From Diphasiastrum complanatum (Eukaryota; Streptophyta; Lycopodiopsida; Lycopodiales; Lycopodiaceae): a DNA stretch of 64,000 nt. A model generated the notes under the pieces. The model saw only the letters and a list, made by a program, of their open reading frames with translations. It was not told the DNA's origin and did no database searches. A program made the translations under genes and the position numbers. Location of the stretch: positions 39,115,106 through 39,179,105 of the forward strand of contig CM055097.1 of assembly GCA_029204225.1 (NCBI GenBank), given 5' to 3'. This document shows positions 24,901 to 30,551 of the stretch, in pieces. Position 1 is the first letter of the stretch, and each line of letters starts with the position of its first letter.

Positions 24901-25779
24901 TGTTCAAAACGGAACATTACAAGCTAGTTAGGATCATGTTGTATATTGGTTGTACAGCTGCAGAAAAACACATCTAATCCTTAAACAAAAAGTCAGAGTT
25001 GAAGAGTCATATGGTGGTATCTGCATCAGGAGCACAAGCACGCACTATCAAAAACAGGAGGGGGCATCAAAGATCAAGTACTTGCTGGTTTTCCAAGCTA
25101 AACTCGTGAATTCGCATGATCCAAAATGTAAGTGACCAGGGAATAATCAAGAGAAACAACAAACACATATACGTAAGGGGAAGTTTGCACTACAAACACG
25201 CAAGAGGGAGATTACACCACAAAAAGAAAAGGAGTGAACTGCACTTACTTTAAAACCTTTGTAAACAAGGCCTTTCTCATAAAGCTGCTTGAAGACCCAC
25301 CACACACTTTCCATAAACTTCAAATCCATGGTCTTGTAATCATTATCAAAATCAATCCAGCGACCCATTCTTGTGACAACCTTTTCCCATTCCTTGCTGT
25401 ATCTCATCACAATGCTACGGCATTCCTCGTTGTAATTATCAATACCCATTTGCAACACCTGATCCCTGGTCTTAATTCCCAGCTTTTGATCAATCTCATA
25501 CTCCACCGGCAACCCATGGCAATCCCACCCAAACCTTCTGATCACGTGGTGCCCAATAGCAGTCTGAAAGCGCGTAACTATGTCCTTGATCGTCCCAGCC
25601 AGAATATGGCCATAATGTGGCATCCCAGTAGCGAAGGGCGGGCCATCGTAGAAGATATACTCTGGCAATCCTTCCGTGCGCTTGAGCTGTGTGGCAAAGG
25701 CGTCTAGCTGCTGCCATAGAGCCAGAATCTTCTCCTCTTGCTGAGAAAAGGAGAAATATCCCGTGCAAACTTCCTCCAT
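991..25779 (-). CDS. IleRS: Isoleucyl-tRNA synthetase, cytosolic type (exons 1-7, 3' part outside window)
   Basis: Class I aminoacyl-tRNA synthetase that charges tRNA-Ile with isoleucine in the cytosol. Seven exons read in one continuous frame: 25249-25779, 22323-22388, 21489-21632, 20528-20769, 9679-9844, 1393-1506, 991-1092, about 455 residues in all. The family is usually about 1,150-1,260 residues, so the KMSKS loop and anticodon domain lie left of the window. Visible signatures are the HIGH motif HYGH (residues 55-58), [11 protein letters not shown], the CP1 editing-domain TTTPWT, and [16 protein letters not shown]. The start MEEVC (25779) is preferred over an in-frame ATG 22 codons upstream because cytosolic plant IleRS begins MEEVCEG. 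No transit peptide precedes it, which fits the cytosolic rather than the organellar isoform. Introns 4 (10.7 kb) and 5 (8.2 kb) are filled with transposable elements. Confidence 0.93.
1393..1506 (-). CDS. IleRS: IleRS exon 6
   Basis: 38 codons, [20 protein letters not shown] to [18 protein letters not shown], flanked by a TTTCAG acceptor and a GTAACG donor, both phase 0. It matches the 'dDdGkFt...GRYVKdADKdII..vK' section of the editing domain. An 8.2-kb intron full of transposons separates it from exon 5. Confidence 0.92.
1657..2298 (+). pseudogene. copia A gag
   Basis: Structural protein that would package element RNA. It contains the UBN2-type gag core ([20 protein letters not shown] at about residues 90-110), a lysine-rich linker, and a zinc knuckle [14 protein letters not shown]. 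The N-terminus is missing and the frame is lost just past the knuckle near 2280. It is closely similar to the gag of copia B at 41.7 kb, so the two are related families. Confidence 0.88.
2270..2794 (+). pseudogene. copia A protease and pre-integrase region
   Basis: In the +1 frame after gag. It includes the aspartic-protease segment [12 protein letters not shown], the flap-side block KGIVPVQL and [13 protein letters not shown], then the GAG-pre-integrase block [15 protein letters not shown]. The protease site normally reads D-S/T-G; here it is E-P-G, so catalytic activity is not expected. The reading ends at a TAG at 2792-2794, exactly where the integrase deletion starts. Confidence 0.85.
2793..3885 (+). 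pseudogene. copia A integrase (partly deleted) and linker
   Basis: Resumes as [17 protein letters not shown], then [14 protein letters not shown] and [18 protein letters not shown], which carry the second Asp and the Glu of the DDE integrase core. The zinc-binding HHCC remainder and the first Asp are missing compared with copia B. It continues through [14 protein letters not shown] and [15 protein letters not shown] to the IN-RT linker ([25 protein letters not shown]). Frameshifts lie near 3050 and 3245, and a TAG stop (3883-3885) replaces the Trp codon in GCK(W)VY. Confidence 0.85.
3905..5241 (+). pseudogene. copia A reverse transcriptase and RNase H
   Basis: RT begins [20 protein letters not shown], with the catalytic-Asp block [12 protein letters not shown]. 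The YVDDLLITG box (about 4313-4340) is intact but in a shifted frame. RNase H follows with [32 protein letters not shown] and [14 protein letters not shown], ending [15 protein letters not shown]. At least three frameshifts (about 4195, 4310/4490, 5100) break it. Confidence 0.9.
5265..5661 (+). repeat. copia A 3' LTR (right end uncertain)
   Basis: Starts TGTTGAAGAG directly after the polypurine tract CCATTAAGGGGGG. The right end is set at a CA (5660-5661) because hAT-related sequence resumes by about 5700. There is no partner LTR in the window to confirm the boundary. Confidence 0.55.
5700..7985 (+). mobile_element. hAT transposon copy A (broken)
   Basis: Class II hAT transposase related to the DUF659 group. 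Read with frameshifts it contains the RPIISIL and [20 protein letters not shown] blocks, [20 protein letters not shown], a middle region around 6190-6530, and the C-terminal dimerisation motif ([19 protein letters not shown] at 7179-7235). An acidic tail (about 7440-7600) and an Arg/Gly-rich tail follow. It matches copy B at 14.0-16.3 kb, in opposite orientation, through to a shared 3' non-coding stretch near 7920-7975. No terminal inverted repeat could be defined by eye. Confidence 0.75.
5958..6215 (+). pseudogene. hAT transposase core, copy A
   Basis: The longest clean piece of the DUF659-type transposase: [20 protein letters not shown], then [20 protein letters not shown]. The conserved '[14 protein letters not shown]' and 'WTPCAAHCIDL' blocks contain residues of the RNase H-like catalytic fold; here the catalytic 'TDNA' reads IDHA. 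Reading shifts frame near 6170 into a segment ending at 6325. Confidence 0.75.
7986..9678. other. IleRS intron 5 remainder, no gene recognised
   Basis: AT-rich intron sequence. A few open frames of 60-90 codons (for example 8632-8898) show no family I recognise. Short motifs around 8533 and 9469-9510 resemble each other and a stretch near 13800 (ATTCCGAAAC, GAACG), possibly remains of a small transposon, but no clear terminal repeats were found. Confidence 0.4.
9679..9844 (-). CDS. IleRS: IleRS exon 5
   Basis: 166 nt in phase with exon 4, encoding [17 protein letters not shown], then [20 protein letters not shown] and [10 protein letters not shown], the most conserved CP1 editing-site block of IleRS (the Asp-rich [15 protein letters not shown]). 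It lies 10.7 kb from exon 4. The acceptor (GGTGCAG) follows a (GA)n tract that ends 34 nt upstream of the exon. The donor is AAG|GTAACT, phase 0. Confidence 0.92.
9879..9958 (+). repeat. (TC)n microsatellite, about 40 units
   Basis: An uninterrupted TC dinucleotide run of about 80 bp. On the IleRS sense strand it is a GA tract ending 34 nt before the exon 5 acceptor. On the plus strand it lies immediately upstream of a 5'-truncated LINE. Long homopurine-homopyrimidine mirror repeats of this kind can adopt H-DNA. Confidence 0.97.
9985..11395 (+). mobile_element. LINE copy L1 (RT region, truncated)
   Basis: Non-LTR retrotransposon reverse transcriptase read almost without interruption to a stop at 11101. 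Visible blocks: [61 protein letters not shown], and the palm motif [10 protein letters not shown]. The canonical box is (Y/F)ADD, so the first residue is Ser while both Asp remain. After 11101 the frame shifts but homology continues through the [10 protein letters not shown] block to about 11395. The endonuclease and C-terminal zinc finger are absent. It lies antisense in IleRS intron 4. Confidence 0.88.
11490..12312 (+). mobile_element. LINE copy L2, 5' portion
   Basis: A second copy of the same LINE family, head to tail after L1. It starts near [20 protein letters not shown], then [53 protein letters not shown], and an intact YADD box ([11 protein letters not shown]) in a shifted frame at about 12150. 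A short deletion removes the [10 protein letters not shown] segment. It is interrupted at 12312/12313 by a TG...CA-bounded insert and resumes at 13241. Confidence 0.85.
12313..13240. repeat. Possible solo LTR inside LINE L2
   Basis: A 928-bp insert that splits LINE L2. It begins TGTTAGTTTAG and ends TTTACCCAACA, the TG...CA ends with short inverted terminal bases typical of plant LTRs. It contains no coding similarity and has an AT-rich stretch (TTGTATATAGTTGATCATTG at 12673-12692) of the kind seen in LTR U3/R regions. About 60 bp of LINE is missing at the insertion point and I could not see a target-site duplication, so the call is tentative. Confidence 0.4.
13241..13545 (+). mobile_element. 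LINE copy L2, 3' portion
   Basis: Continues the L2 homology in broken frames: [17 protein letters not shown], then the segment equivalent to [17 protein letters not shown], and [15 protein letters not shown] near 13490-13530. Homology is lost at about 13545, before the zinc-finger C-terminus. Several stops and frameshifts are present. Confidence 0.75.
13546..13999. other. IleRS intron 4 segment, no gene seen
   Basis: AT-rich sequence with poly-T runs (13867-13892). No coding similarity was recognised. Confidence 0.4.
14000..16285 (-). mobile_element. hAT transposon copy B (broken)
   Basis: Same hAT/DUF659 family as copy A but inverted. From right to left on the minus strand: a degraded N-terminus (about 16280-15900), [39 protein letters not shown] and [14 protein letters not shown] (15862-15500), then [20 protein letters not shown] (15510-15315). 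C-terminally come an acidic stretch (14684-14560) and an Arg/Gly/Lys-rich tail (14400-14320). The 3' non-coding sequence near 14100-14170 matches that of copy A. Frameshifts and stops break the frame. Confidence 0.75.
15500..15862 (-). pseudogene. hAT transposase core, copy B
   Basis: The best-preserved transposase segment in the window. It has the hAT/DUF659 signature [20 protein letters not shown], then [15 protein letters not shown], and [20 protein letters not shown] with the TDNA catalytic-fold motif kept. It ends in WTPCAH by a frameshift; copy A retains the following CVAHYMDIL. Confidence 0.82.
16290..16733 (-). repeat. gypsy chromovirus 3' LTR
   Basis: On the minus strand a purine tract (AAGGAAGAGGGA) is followed by TGTTAGGGACCC. 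The LTR then runs 444 bp to GGGATTGTAACA, giving TG...CA ends with a short inverted repeat (TGTTA/TAACA). It lies immediately downstream of the chromodomain stop, as in chromoviruses. No partner LTR is present. Confidence 0.75.
16757..16958 (-). pseudogene. chromodomain of gypsy integrase
   Basis: Follows the stop in the RNase H fusion in the same frame. It reads [18 protein letters not shown], then [20 protein letters not shown] and [10 protein letters not shown] before a stop. The aromatic YLVRWKG...TWE pattern is the chromodomain fold used by chromoviruses to target histone-marked heterochromatin. Confidence 0.85.
16959..17794 (-). pseudogene. gypsy RT C-terminus and RNase H, fused to integrase tail
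   Basis: Starts in the RT palm/thumb ([31 protein letters not shown]) with a frameshift near 17600. It continues as [15 protein letters not shown] and the RNase H blocks [36 protein letters not shown] and [19 protein letters not shown]. After [11 protein letters not shown] it jumps straight into [16 protein letters not shown], which normally lies several hundred codons later at the integrase C-terminus. So an in-frame internal deletion fused RNase H to the chromodomain region. Confidence 0.88.
17795..18555. other. IleRS intron 4 segment, no gene recognised
   Basis: AT-rich DNA with simple TTAG/AGTTAG-rich stretches (17785-17900). An open frame at 18189-18389 has no recognised similarity. It abuts the kinase fragment, so it could be intron or flank of the copied gene, but I cannot show that. 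Confidence 0.35.
18556..18935 (+). pseudogene. DNA-PKcs-like PIKK kinase-domain fragment
   Basis: Reads [20 protein letters not shown], then [36 protein letters not shown] and, after a +1 shift near 18820, [20 protein letters not shown]. The order EI.GQYD - SKQRPK - [15 protein letters not shown] - GL..WL.NTV is the N-lobe of a PI3K-like protein kinase. The GQYD and KGGEDLR(L/Q)DQR wording fits DNA-PKcs better than TOR, ATM, ATR or SMG1. The glycine/lysine-containing N-lobe is present, but the catalytic loop (normally GIGDRH) and activation loop are absent. It is antisense to IleRS in intron 4, frameshifted and isolated, so it is a gene relic, not a working gene. Confidence 0.72.
18936..20527. 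other. IleRS intron 4 segment, no gene recognised
   Basis: Immediately after the kinase relic an open frame continues to about 19181 (containing [15 protein letters not shown]) that might be extended but degraded homology; I cannot support it. The rest is AT-rich intron. Confidence 0.35.
20528..20769 (-). CDS. IleRS: IleRS exon 4
   Basis: 242 nt from a CCAG acceptor, encoding [20 protein letters not shown] and then a lysine/glutamate-rich linker (about residues 265-300), ending [16 protein letters not shown]. The charged, serine-rich linker is a variable insertion within the editing domain. The donor AAAAG|GTTTAG leaves phase 2, which exon 5 completes with a single G to give Arg before YKPLFEYF. 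Confidence 0.88.
21489..21632 (-). CDS. IleRS: IleRS exon 3 (start of editing domain)
   Basis: Begins after a CTCAG acceptor with [12 protein letters not shown] and contains [19 protein letters not shown], the threonine-rich motif of the CP1 editing domain that clears mischarged valine. Two phase-0 donors are possible. Ending at 21489 (AAG|GTCATC) joins FTYAK to [12 protein letters not shown] exactly as in the family. Ending at 21441 uses a perfect GTAAGT but adds 16 non-conserved residues. I chose the family-consistent end. Confidence 0.85.
22323..22388 (-). CDS. IleRS: IleRS exon 2
   Basis: A short 66-nt exon between a CAG acceptor and a GTATTT donor, encoding [19 protein letters not shown] followed by NYK. 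This is the conserved block that follows 'YKGFK' in cytosolic IleRS, where the catalytic fold leads into the CP1 insertion. Both borders are phase 0. It is too short for simple ORF finding and was located by family homology. Confidence 0.9.
22389..23754. other. IleRS intron 1 (3' half), no gene recognised
   Basis: Intron between exons 1 and 2. An open frame at 22348-22722 overlaps exon 2 antisense and has no recognisable similarity. The rest is T-rich intron sequence. Confidence 0.4.
23755..24060 (-). pseudogene. copia fragment (IN-RT linker)
   Basis: On the minus strand the sequence reads [16 protein letters not shown], a stop, then [18 protein letters not shown]. This matches the linker before RT in copia A ([33 protein letters not shown]). 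A lysine-rich stretch precedes it. It is a small, stop-containing relic in IleRS intron 1. Confidence 0.75.
24310..24770 (+). mobile_element. LINE fragment in IleRS intron 1
   Basis: Same LINE family as L1/L2. In broken frames it reads [40 protein letters not shown], then a region equivalent to [11 protein letters not shown], and ends near the ISEQIWSTI(G) block. It is truncated at both ends and lacks the YADD box. Confidence 0.78.
24771..25248. other. IleRS intron 1 (5' end), no gene seen
   Basis: Intron sequence between the LINE fragment and the exon 1 donor at 25248. No coding similarity was recognised. Confidence 0.45.
25249..25779 (-). CDS. IleRS: IleRS exon 1
   Basis: 177 codons from MEEVC to LVYKGFK, ending at a GTAAGT donor (25248 leftward). 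It carries the Rossmann-fold N-terminus: [17 protein letters not shown] with the ATP-binding HIGH signature as HYGH, then [15 protein letters not shown] and YNEECRSIV, both hallmark class I IleRS blocks. The exon ends in phase 0, and exon 2 continues the conserved block. Confidence 0.93.
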
Positions 25780-26120
25780 TTTTTGAGGCAAGAGAGGAGA
25801 GGGATTGAAAGGATGATGATGGTTTTGATTGCCCCAGAGCAACACACATTACTTGCTACTCACGCCAGAGCCACCCACCTCTCTCTCTCTCTCTCCTCAA
25901 CTCATATTATGGCTATTTCACAACTCCAAAAAAACCCTAAGAATTTTGAAAAACCCACTCTTTCTAGATCTCACTCTTGTGTCTCTCTCTCACCATGCAT
26001 ATATATCTTTCTCTCTCTACCGAACGTTCAAGAAAACACTCTCAACCGAACCTTTAGAAACAATCTGGAACGTTTCATAAAATGGCCTGTCACCCATCAA
26101 CTATCATTGATGTTTTAGGG
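25780..26120 (-). promoter_or_regulatory. Likely IleRS 5' UTR and proximal promoter
   Basis: Region directly upstream of the IleRS start on the minus strand. It includes a GA-rich tract (reverse of CTCTCTCTCTCTC at 25881-25894), common in plant 5' leaders, and an in-frame upstream ATG at 25845. No TATA box was assigned with confidence. The extent is a guess. Confidence 0.35.
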
Positions 26121-26770
26121 CACATGTGGCCCAATCAAAAAAGAGAAAACTCGTTTTCTCTAGACCCTAAAACTTTCACAAACCCTAAACTTTTTCACAG
26201 ATCAGATTACGCTCAATAGAGTCCATTGTTTGCCCCATGTCCAAAGATTTATGGCTATCACAAATTATTCATCGCTCACTTGCACGATCAGATTATCTCC
26301 TCACAAGCCACTAGTGCAGACATTACCCAAATAAGCGACTTCGGGGGTTTTGTGCATCAAGATGTTTTCATATTCTCTCATCCTCTGTAACAATGTAATT
26401 AGCATTAGTGGAAATAGATGCACAGTTGTGAATTTTACATGTCTCAAATAACTTCATTCTTTTCTCCGTCCTTGCCGCCTTTTGCAAGGAATGGGAGAGA
26501 TGAAGATAGATACGTTTTTTAGTGTATTAGCAAGAATCATATTTTAAGTCAATCATCAAGGGCAAACAAGATTGATACAAATATGTAATCTTTGAAATTC
26601 ATTATCACATCTTCTTTCCTCCATATGCAAGACCAAGAATGAAGAAAAAGCAAAAGGAAAATCGATTTCTATGCTATTTTTGCTTATTAAATGTTTCACT
26701 AACCTCGCTCCCATTATACATGCATACATACATACATACATACATGTATATCTATGTGTGTGTGTGTGTC

Positions 26771-26830
<60 letters not shown>

Positions 26831-27199
26831 GATATATATATATACACATAAGAAGAAAACGAAGCAAGTTATTCTTCGTTTGGATCAATTGCAGTATTTT
26901 GATATCTTGCATCTAGTGGAAGAAATGGGAGAGGATGGGAGTACATATTAAGGGTATCTTAACGTTTTAATCTCTTTGCCCTTAATAGAAACTTTCATCT
27001 ATAGTATGTGTCTATGTATTTGTGTATTTTTTTCATCATAAATAATGATCTTCTCATTCTCTTTGAATGCACCCCATTGGATTGAATTTATACTACGATG
27101 CAAAATTCACATATGGTTAGATACACAATTCCTTTTTCTAGCATTAGATCATCTTAAAGTATTATGTAAGAAGTCGTAAAAATCCAATCTAGAATTGGC
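25846..27199. other. Intergenic, upstream of IleRS
   Basis: Between the IleRS 5' end and the copia derivative. Apart from the compound microsatellite I see no gene; the open frames across the microsatellite are repeat artefacts. Confidence 0.45.
26718..26845 (+). repeat. Compound microsatellite (CATA)n-(TG)n-(CA)n-(TA)n
   Basis: Successive simple repeats: CATA units, TGTGTG, a long CA run (about 26777-26813) and AT runs to about 26845. The (TG)n and (CA)n blocks and the flanking TA runs are inverted relative to each other, so the stretch could fold back. Confidence 0.95.
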
Positions 27200-27204
27200 C
27201 TTAC

Positions 27205-27468
27205 TATCAATAATCAAATATGCAACATCAAGCATTCACCATAAGCAATCACCACAAGAAGGCGGAAGAAGAACATGCACTATCAAACTATAGCATACTG
27301 AATGTAAAATGTACAAATGAACCCTGAACCGTGATAGAGAGAGAGAAAAAAAAAAAACCTACGAGTAGACTAATAGACTAGCCTACGGCTAATTACAACT
27401 GGTAACAGCTGTCAACGTTAATGTACATCGTAAACAGTAACAATGAAGTTTATCATTGATTTCTAACA
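27205..27468 (-). repeat. 3' LTR of copia deletion derivative
   Basis: 264 bp, direct repeat of 30285-30546. By eye the two LTRs differ by roughly fifteen substitutions and two indels (an 8-bp gap and an A-run length change). The terminal dinucleotide is TA rather than TG at the left edge, a point change. The purine tract lies at 27469-27480, immediately inside. Confidence 0.92.
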
Positions 27469-27702
27469 CTCTCCCTCAATGATAAAATTACATTCTTCTA
27501 TTCCTAATAGAGTAAGTGCATGATACTCAACTTCCGTCGAAGATAAGGCTACTGTAGGTTGCCTCTTGCTGCTCCAAGAAATAGCAGCTGTAGCATAGCT
27601 AAATGTATGACCACTGGTAGATCGTCTATCATCAATATTTCCTACCCAATCAGCATCTGTATAACCTACCAACATTAGGGCTTCATATTGATCATACTTC
27701 AA
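27463..27702 (-). pseudogene. copia derivative RNase H
   Basis: Reads GYTDADWVGNIDDRRSTSGH, SWSSKRQPTVALSSTEVEYH and ends early in LLGIEECNFIIE. The Asp/Glu/Asp RNase H signature DADW...STEVEY is present, but the C-terminal part after ALTLLG is deleted and joined to the purine tract. Confidence 0.85.
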
Positions 27703-28141
27703 GCCAAAATTTAACGTGCCTCAATCATATCTCAAAATACGTTTAGCAGCTTACCAGTGAGTCTGACTAGGTTCTTGCATAAATTGACTTACCACACCAA
27801 CAACATAAGCAATGTCAGGACGTGTGTGTGTCAAATAGATTAAACTGTCTGTATAAGTATGCATCAACTTTCTCGGCTTCATCAAATGCAGAAAGTTTGG
27901 TATTGGCCTCCATTGGAGTGCTTAGTGAATTGCAATCCTGCATATTGAACTTATACAATAGATCTCATGCATACTTGCTTTGCGTAAGAATAACATTGTC
28001 TTCCTTTTGCCAAACTTCAATACCAAGACAATAATGCATCAACCGTACATCGCTCATGTCAAAGGTATTGGAAAGGTATGATTTGATTTCATCAATTAAG
28101 CCTATATTACTTCTTGTGTTCGACATAGAGGACAATGAACA

Positions 28142-28747
28142 CTATATCTGAGTATTGCTAAGAATGTAAAGATTAGGATCAGCATCACTCTTTACCATTC
28201 CCCTTCGCTTGAAGTGTCCATCAATGCAAGAGTACCACGCTTGTGGTGCTTGCTTCAATCCATATATGGCTTTGTTGAGTTTACAAACCAAATGATCTCT
28301 CCCTGGCTCAACAAACCCTTGAGGTTGCTCTAAATATACCTCTTCATCCAACACTTCGTTAAGAAAAGCACATTTGACATCCATTTGCTGGATTTTCCAA
28401 CCATAGAAAGCCGAAATTGCAATGATAGAGCGAATAGTTACCATTTTGCCTACAGGTGTGAAGGTCTCCTCAAAGTCTATACCTTCTTGCTGCTGAAAAC
28501 CTCTTGCAACTAGTCGTGTCTTGTACTTGTTGAGTTGCTCACCCACTCCATACTTCATCTTGTAAATCCACTTACATGTGATAGGCGTCTTACCATCATG
28601 TAGCTCAACCAAGTCCCACATTTTGTTCTTCGATATAGCCTCCATTTCTATTTCCATAGTTGCATGCCACTCCTTGTGTTCCTTTGCTTCGTTGAAAGTT
28701 TTACGTTCTTGAGCCGTTAACATGGATCCCATTAGGGCTAGATTCAT
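28142..28747 (-). pseudogene. copia derivative reverse transcriptase
   Basis: About 200 codons of RT: KEWHATMEIEMEAISKNKMW, TRLVARGFQQQEGIDFEETF, QQMDVKCAFLNEVLDEEVYL and KLNKAIYGLKQAPQAWY. It stops before the YVDD box; the remaining stretch down to 27703 (including a TRPDIAYVVGVV-like piece at about 27830-27770) is frameshifted. Confidence 0.88.
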
Positions 28748-28753
28748 CTCTAG

Positions 28754-29149
28754 TCAAGCTGGAGGTTTTCGATTTCTGCTTGATCTCCTAAGCTCTCCCT
28801 GCTCTCTTGATTCGGGAGTATCTCCCTTATTAGCATCACCTGTTACTGAAAAGTACCACTTAGGCACTCTCCTATGAGTCTCATTATTAACCTTGTCTTT
28901 TTCCATTGGCTCTTCCATCTCGACACCAACTTCTTTCTTCACCTGTACTTTGGCTTTATCATCAAAGGAATCAATTATCAATTTTATCTGGTCATTTTGA
29001 CCCATCTCGTCAAAAGTAACATCTCTAGAAATCACGATCTTTTGTGCATCTGTGTCATACATCATGGATGCCTTGGCTCTTTCATCACATCCAAGAAAAA
29101 TACACTTAACAGCTTTTGCATCCAGTTTCTTTCGTTTTTCATCAGGCAC
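28754..29149 (-). pseudogene. copia derivative integrase C-terminus and linker
   Basis: Reads DEKRKKLDAKAVKCIFLGCD, KIVISRDVTFDEM and THRRVPKWYFSV, the integrase C-terminal domain and the linker to RT. A single stop at its end separates it from the RT frame. Confidence 0.85.
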
Positions 29150-29512
29150 ATGAGCATAAGCACCACAACCAAATACTTGTAAATGAGAAACATTAGGTTT
29201 TTTTTCCAGTAAAAGCTTTGTAAGGTGTCTTACCCTCCACGGACTTCGTAGGACATCGATTCAAGATGTGAGTAGCTGTGTTGCATGCTTCTGCCTAAAA
29301 AGTATTTGGAAGACCCTTGCTCTTAAGCATTGCCCTAGCCATCTCCACAATGGATCTGTTTTTCCATCACTGGCCTTGTCTCTTCACCTGTCACGATCTC
29401 CCATAGCTCCTTTTCCATCAAAATGTTCTTCAGTTTGAATTTCCAAACTGCATAGTTGTCGGCACCTTCCAATTTGCTTGACTCATTGAGGACACTCTCG
29501 CTTAGAGTTGCC
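29150..29512 (-). pseudogene. gag start fused to integrase
   Basis: Begins at 29512 with MATLSESVLNESSKLEG, then DNYAVWKFKLKNILMEKELW and EIVTGEET, a normal copia gag N-terminus. At about 29370 it switches to KNRSIVEMARAMLKSKGLPN and CNTATHILNRCPTKS, which belong to the integrase catalytic core end, then KPNVSHLQVFGCGAYAHVPD. The gag C-terminus, zinc knuckle, protease and integrase DD portion are gone. There is also a stop at TF*AEA. Confidence 0.85.
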
Positions 29513-29620
29513 ATTACTGGATAGATGAGTCCGGATCACAAAAAATGGCTCAGTATGAGCAGACAACCTGTCTCCAAATTTTATCACACCACAGAACTTT
29601 ATATATTTGGTTGTACACTT

Positions 29621-29855
29621 GATATTGGTACGACGCACGAGTGTACGATTGCTCGGGGTTCTCTTTAGCTCGCGCACGTGGATTTGATATTGGTACGAAT
29701 ATGCGATATCGGTGTGATCACGAATGTACGACTGCTCTTTACCTCTGGTGCGTCGATCTGATATTGGTACTGATATGCGATATCGGTATGATGAGCGAAT
29801 GTACAACTGCTCTTGGTTTTCTTTATCTCTGGCACGTCGATCCGATATTGGTACG
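29621..29855 (+). repeat. Imperfect tandem repeat with GATATTGGTAC/GATATC motifs
   Basis: Four copies of GATATTGGTAC start at 29621, 29685, 29760 and 29843. The middle units share ATGCGATATCGGT, GATGCGAATGTAC-like and ACTGCTCTT segments; spacing grows from 64 to 83 bp. It lies in the 5' untranslated region of the copia derivative, where retroelement enhancer-type repeats are often found. Confidence 0.85.
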
Positions 29856-29931
29856 GACAAGATGAAAAGTAGAGGGAATATAAGAACTTTTAGAGACAAT
29901 ATTCTAGATTCTCCACTTCGGTAAAAATCTT

Positions 29932-30096
29932 CTCCACTCAACAGGTTTTCAATTTGTTTGATGCTGCCTTGGCCTTTTTGATGCCTTCAGGACTGTGCTT
30001 TTCACAACAACTAAGAAGTATTGTAATAATCTCCCCACTCAACAGATTTTCAATCTGTCTAATGTTGTCCTGGCCTTTTTGATGCCTCCGTGACTA
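29932..30096 (-). repeat. Direct duplication in copia leader
   Basis: Segment 29932-29995 recurs at 30031-30096 with a few changes (CTCCACTCAACAGGTTTTCAA versus CTCCCCACTCAACAGATTTTC, both ending TGGCCTTTTTGATGCC). It sits between the gag start and the primer site. Confidence 0.85.
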
Positions 30097-30272
30097 TGTC
30101 TTCATTCCCCACTGATGATTATGAGCTCCAAACCTACAAAATACACCAAAGAATGATTTCTTCTAGTCGTTTTTGTCTCTCCAAGCTTTCACCTCCCGTG
30201 AAGGACTTTCTCACTTCATTGCGGAGCCTGTGACAAGCTGTATCCACCGATCAGGCACGCAGGATTATCGCA

Positions 30273-30284
30273 GCTCTGATACCA
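30273..30284 (-). other. Primer-binding site, initiator tRNA-Met
   Basis: On the minus strand TGGTATCAGAGC directly follows the 5' LTR end. It is the standard plant copia primer site, complementary to the 3' end of initiator methionine tRNA. Confidence 0.93.
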
Positions 30285-30546
30285 TGTCAATAATCAGATA
30301 TGCAACATCAAGCATTCACCATAAGCAATCACCACAAGAAGGCGGAAGAAGAACACGCACTATCACTCTATCACACTATAGCATACTGAATGTAAAATAT
30401 AAAAATGAACCCTGAACCCTGATAGAGAGAGAAAACCTACAAGTAGACTAATAGACTAGCCTACGGCTAATTACAATTGGTAACAATTGTCAACATTAAT
30501 GTACATCGTAAAAGGCAACAATGAAGTTTATTATTGATTTCTAACA
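30285..30546 (-). repeat. 5' LTR of copia deletion derivative
   Basis: 262 bp with TG...CA ends (TGTCAATAATC to TTTCTAACA on the plus strand). It is followed outside by the CTTAC target-site duplication. It is the partner of 27205-27468. Confidence 0.93.
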
Positions 30547-30551
30547 CTTAC

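Larger units (their letters stand above)
27205..30546 (-). mobile_element. copia deletion derivative with two LTRs and TSD
   Basis: A structurally bounded Ty1/copia insertion on the minus strand. Two LTRs (27205-27468, 30285-30546) are direct repeats, and both outer flanks are the 5-bp duplication CTTAC (27200-27204 and 30547-30551). A tRNA-Met primer site abuts the 5' LTR and a purine tract (GAGGGAGAG) abuts the 3' LTR. At 3.3 kb it is shorter than a full copia element. The gag start is fused to the integrase C-terminal half, removing the rest of gag, protease and the integrase catalytic core. Confidence 0.92.

Noticed and set aside
25234-25707. 157-codon plus-strand open frame
   Set aside because: Exact antisense shadow of IleRS exon 1, with no family similarity.
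26556-26916. Open frames with Thr-His or Val-Cys repeats on both strands
   Set aside because: Translation of the CA/TG microsatellite, not a gene.
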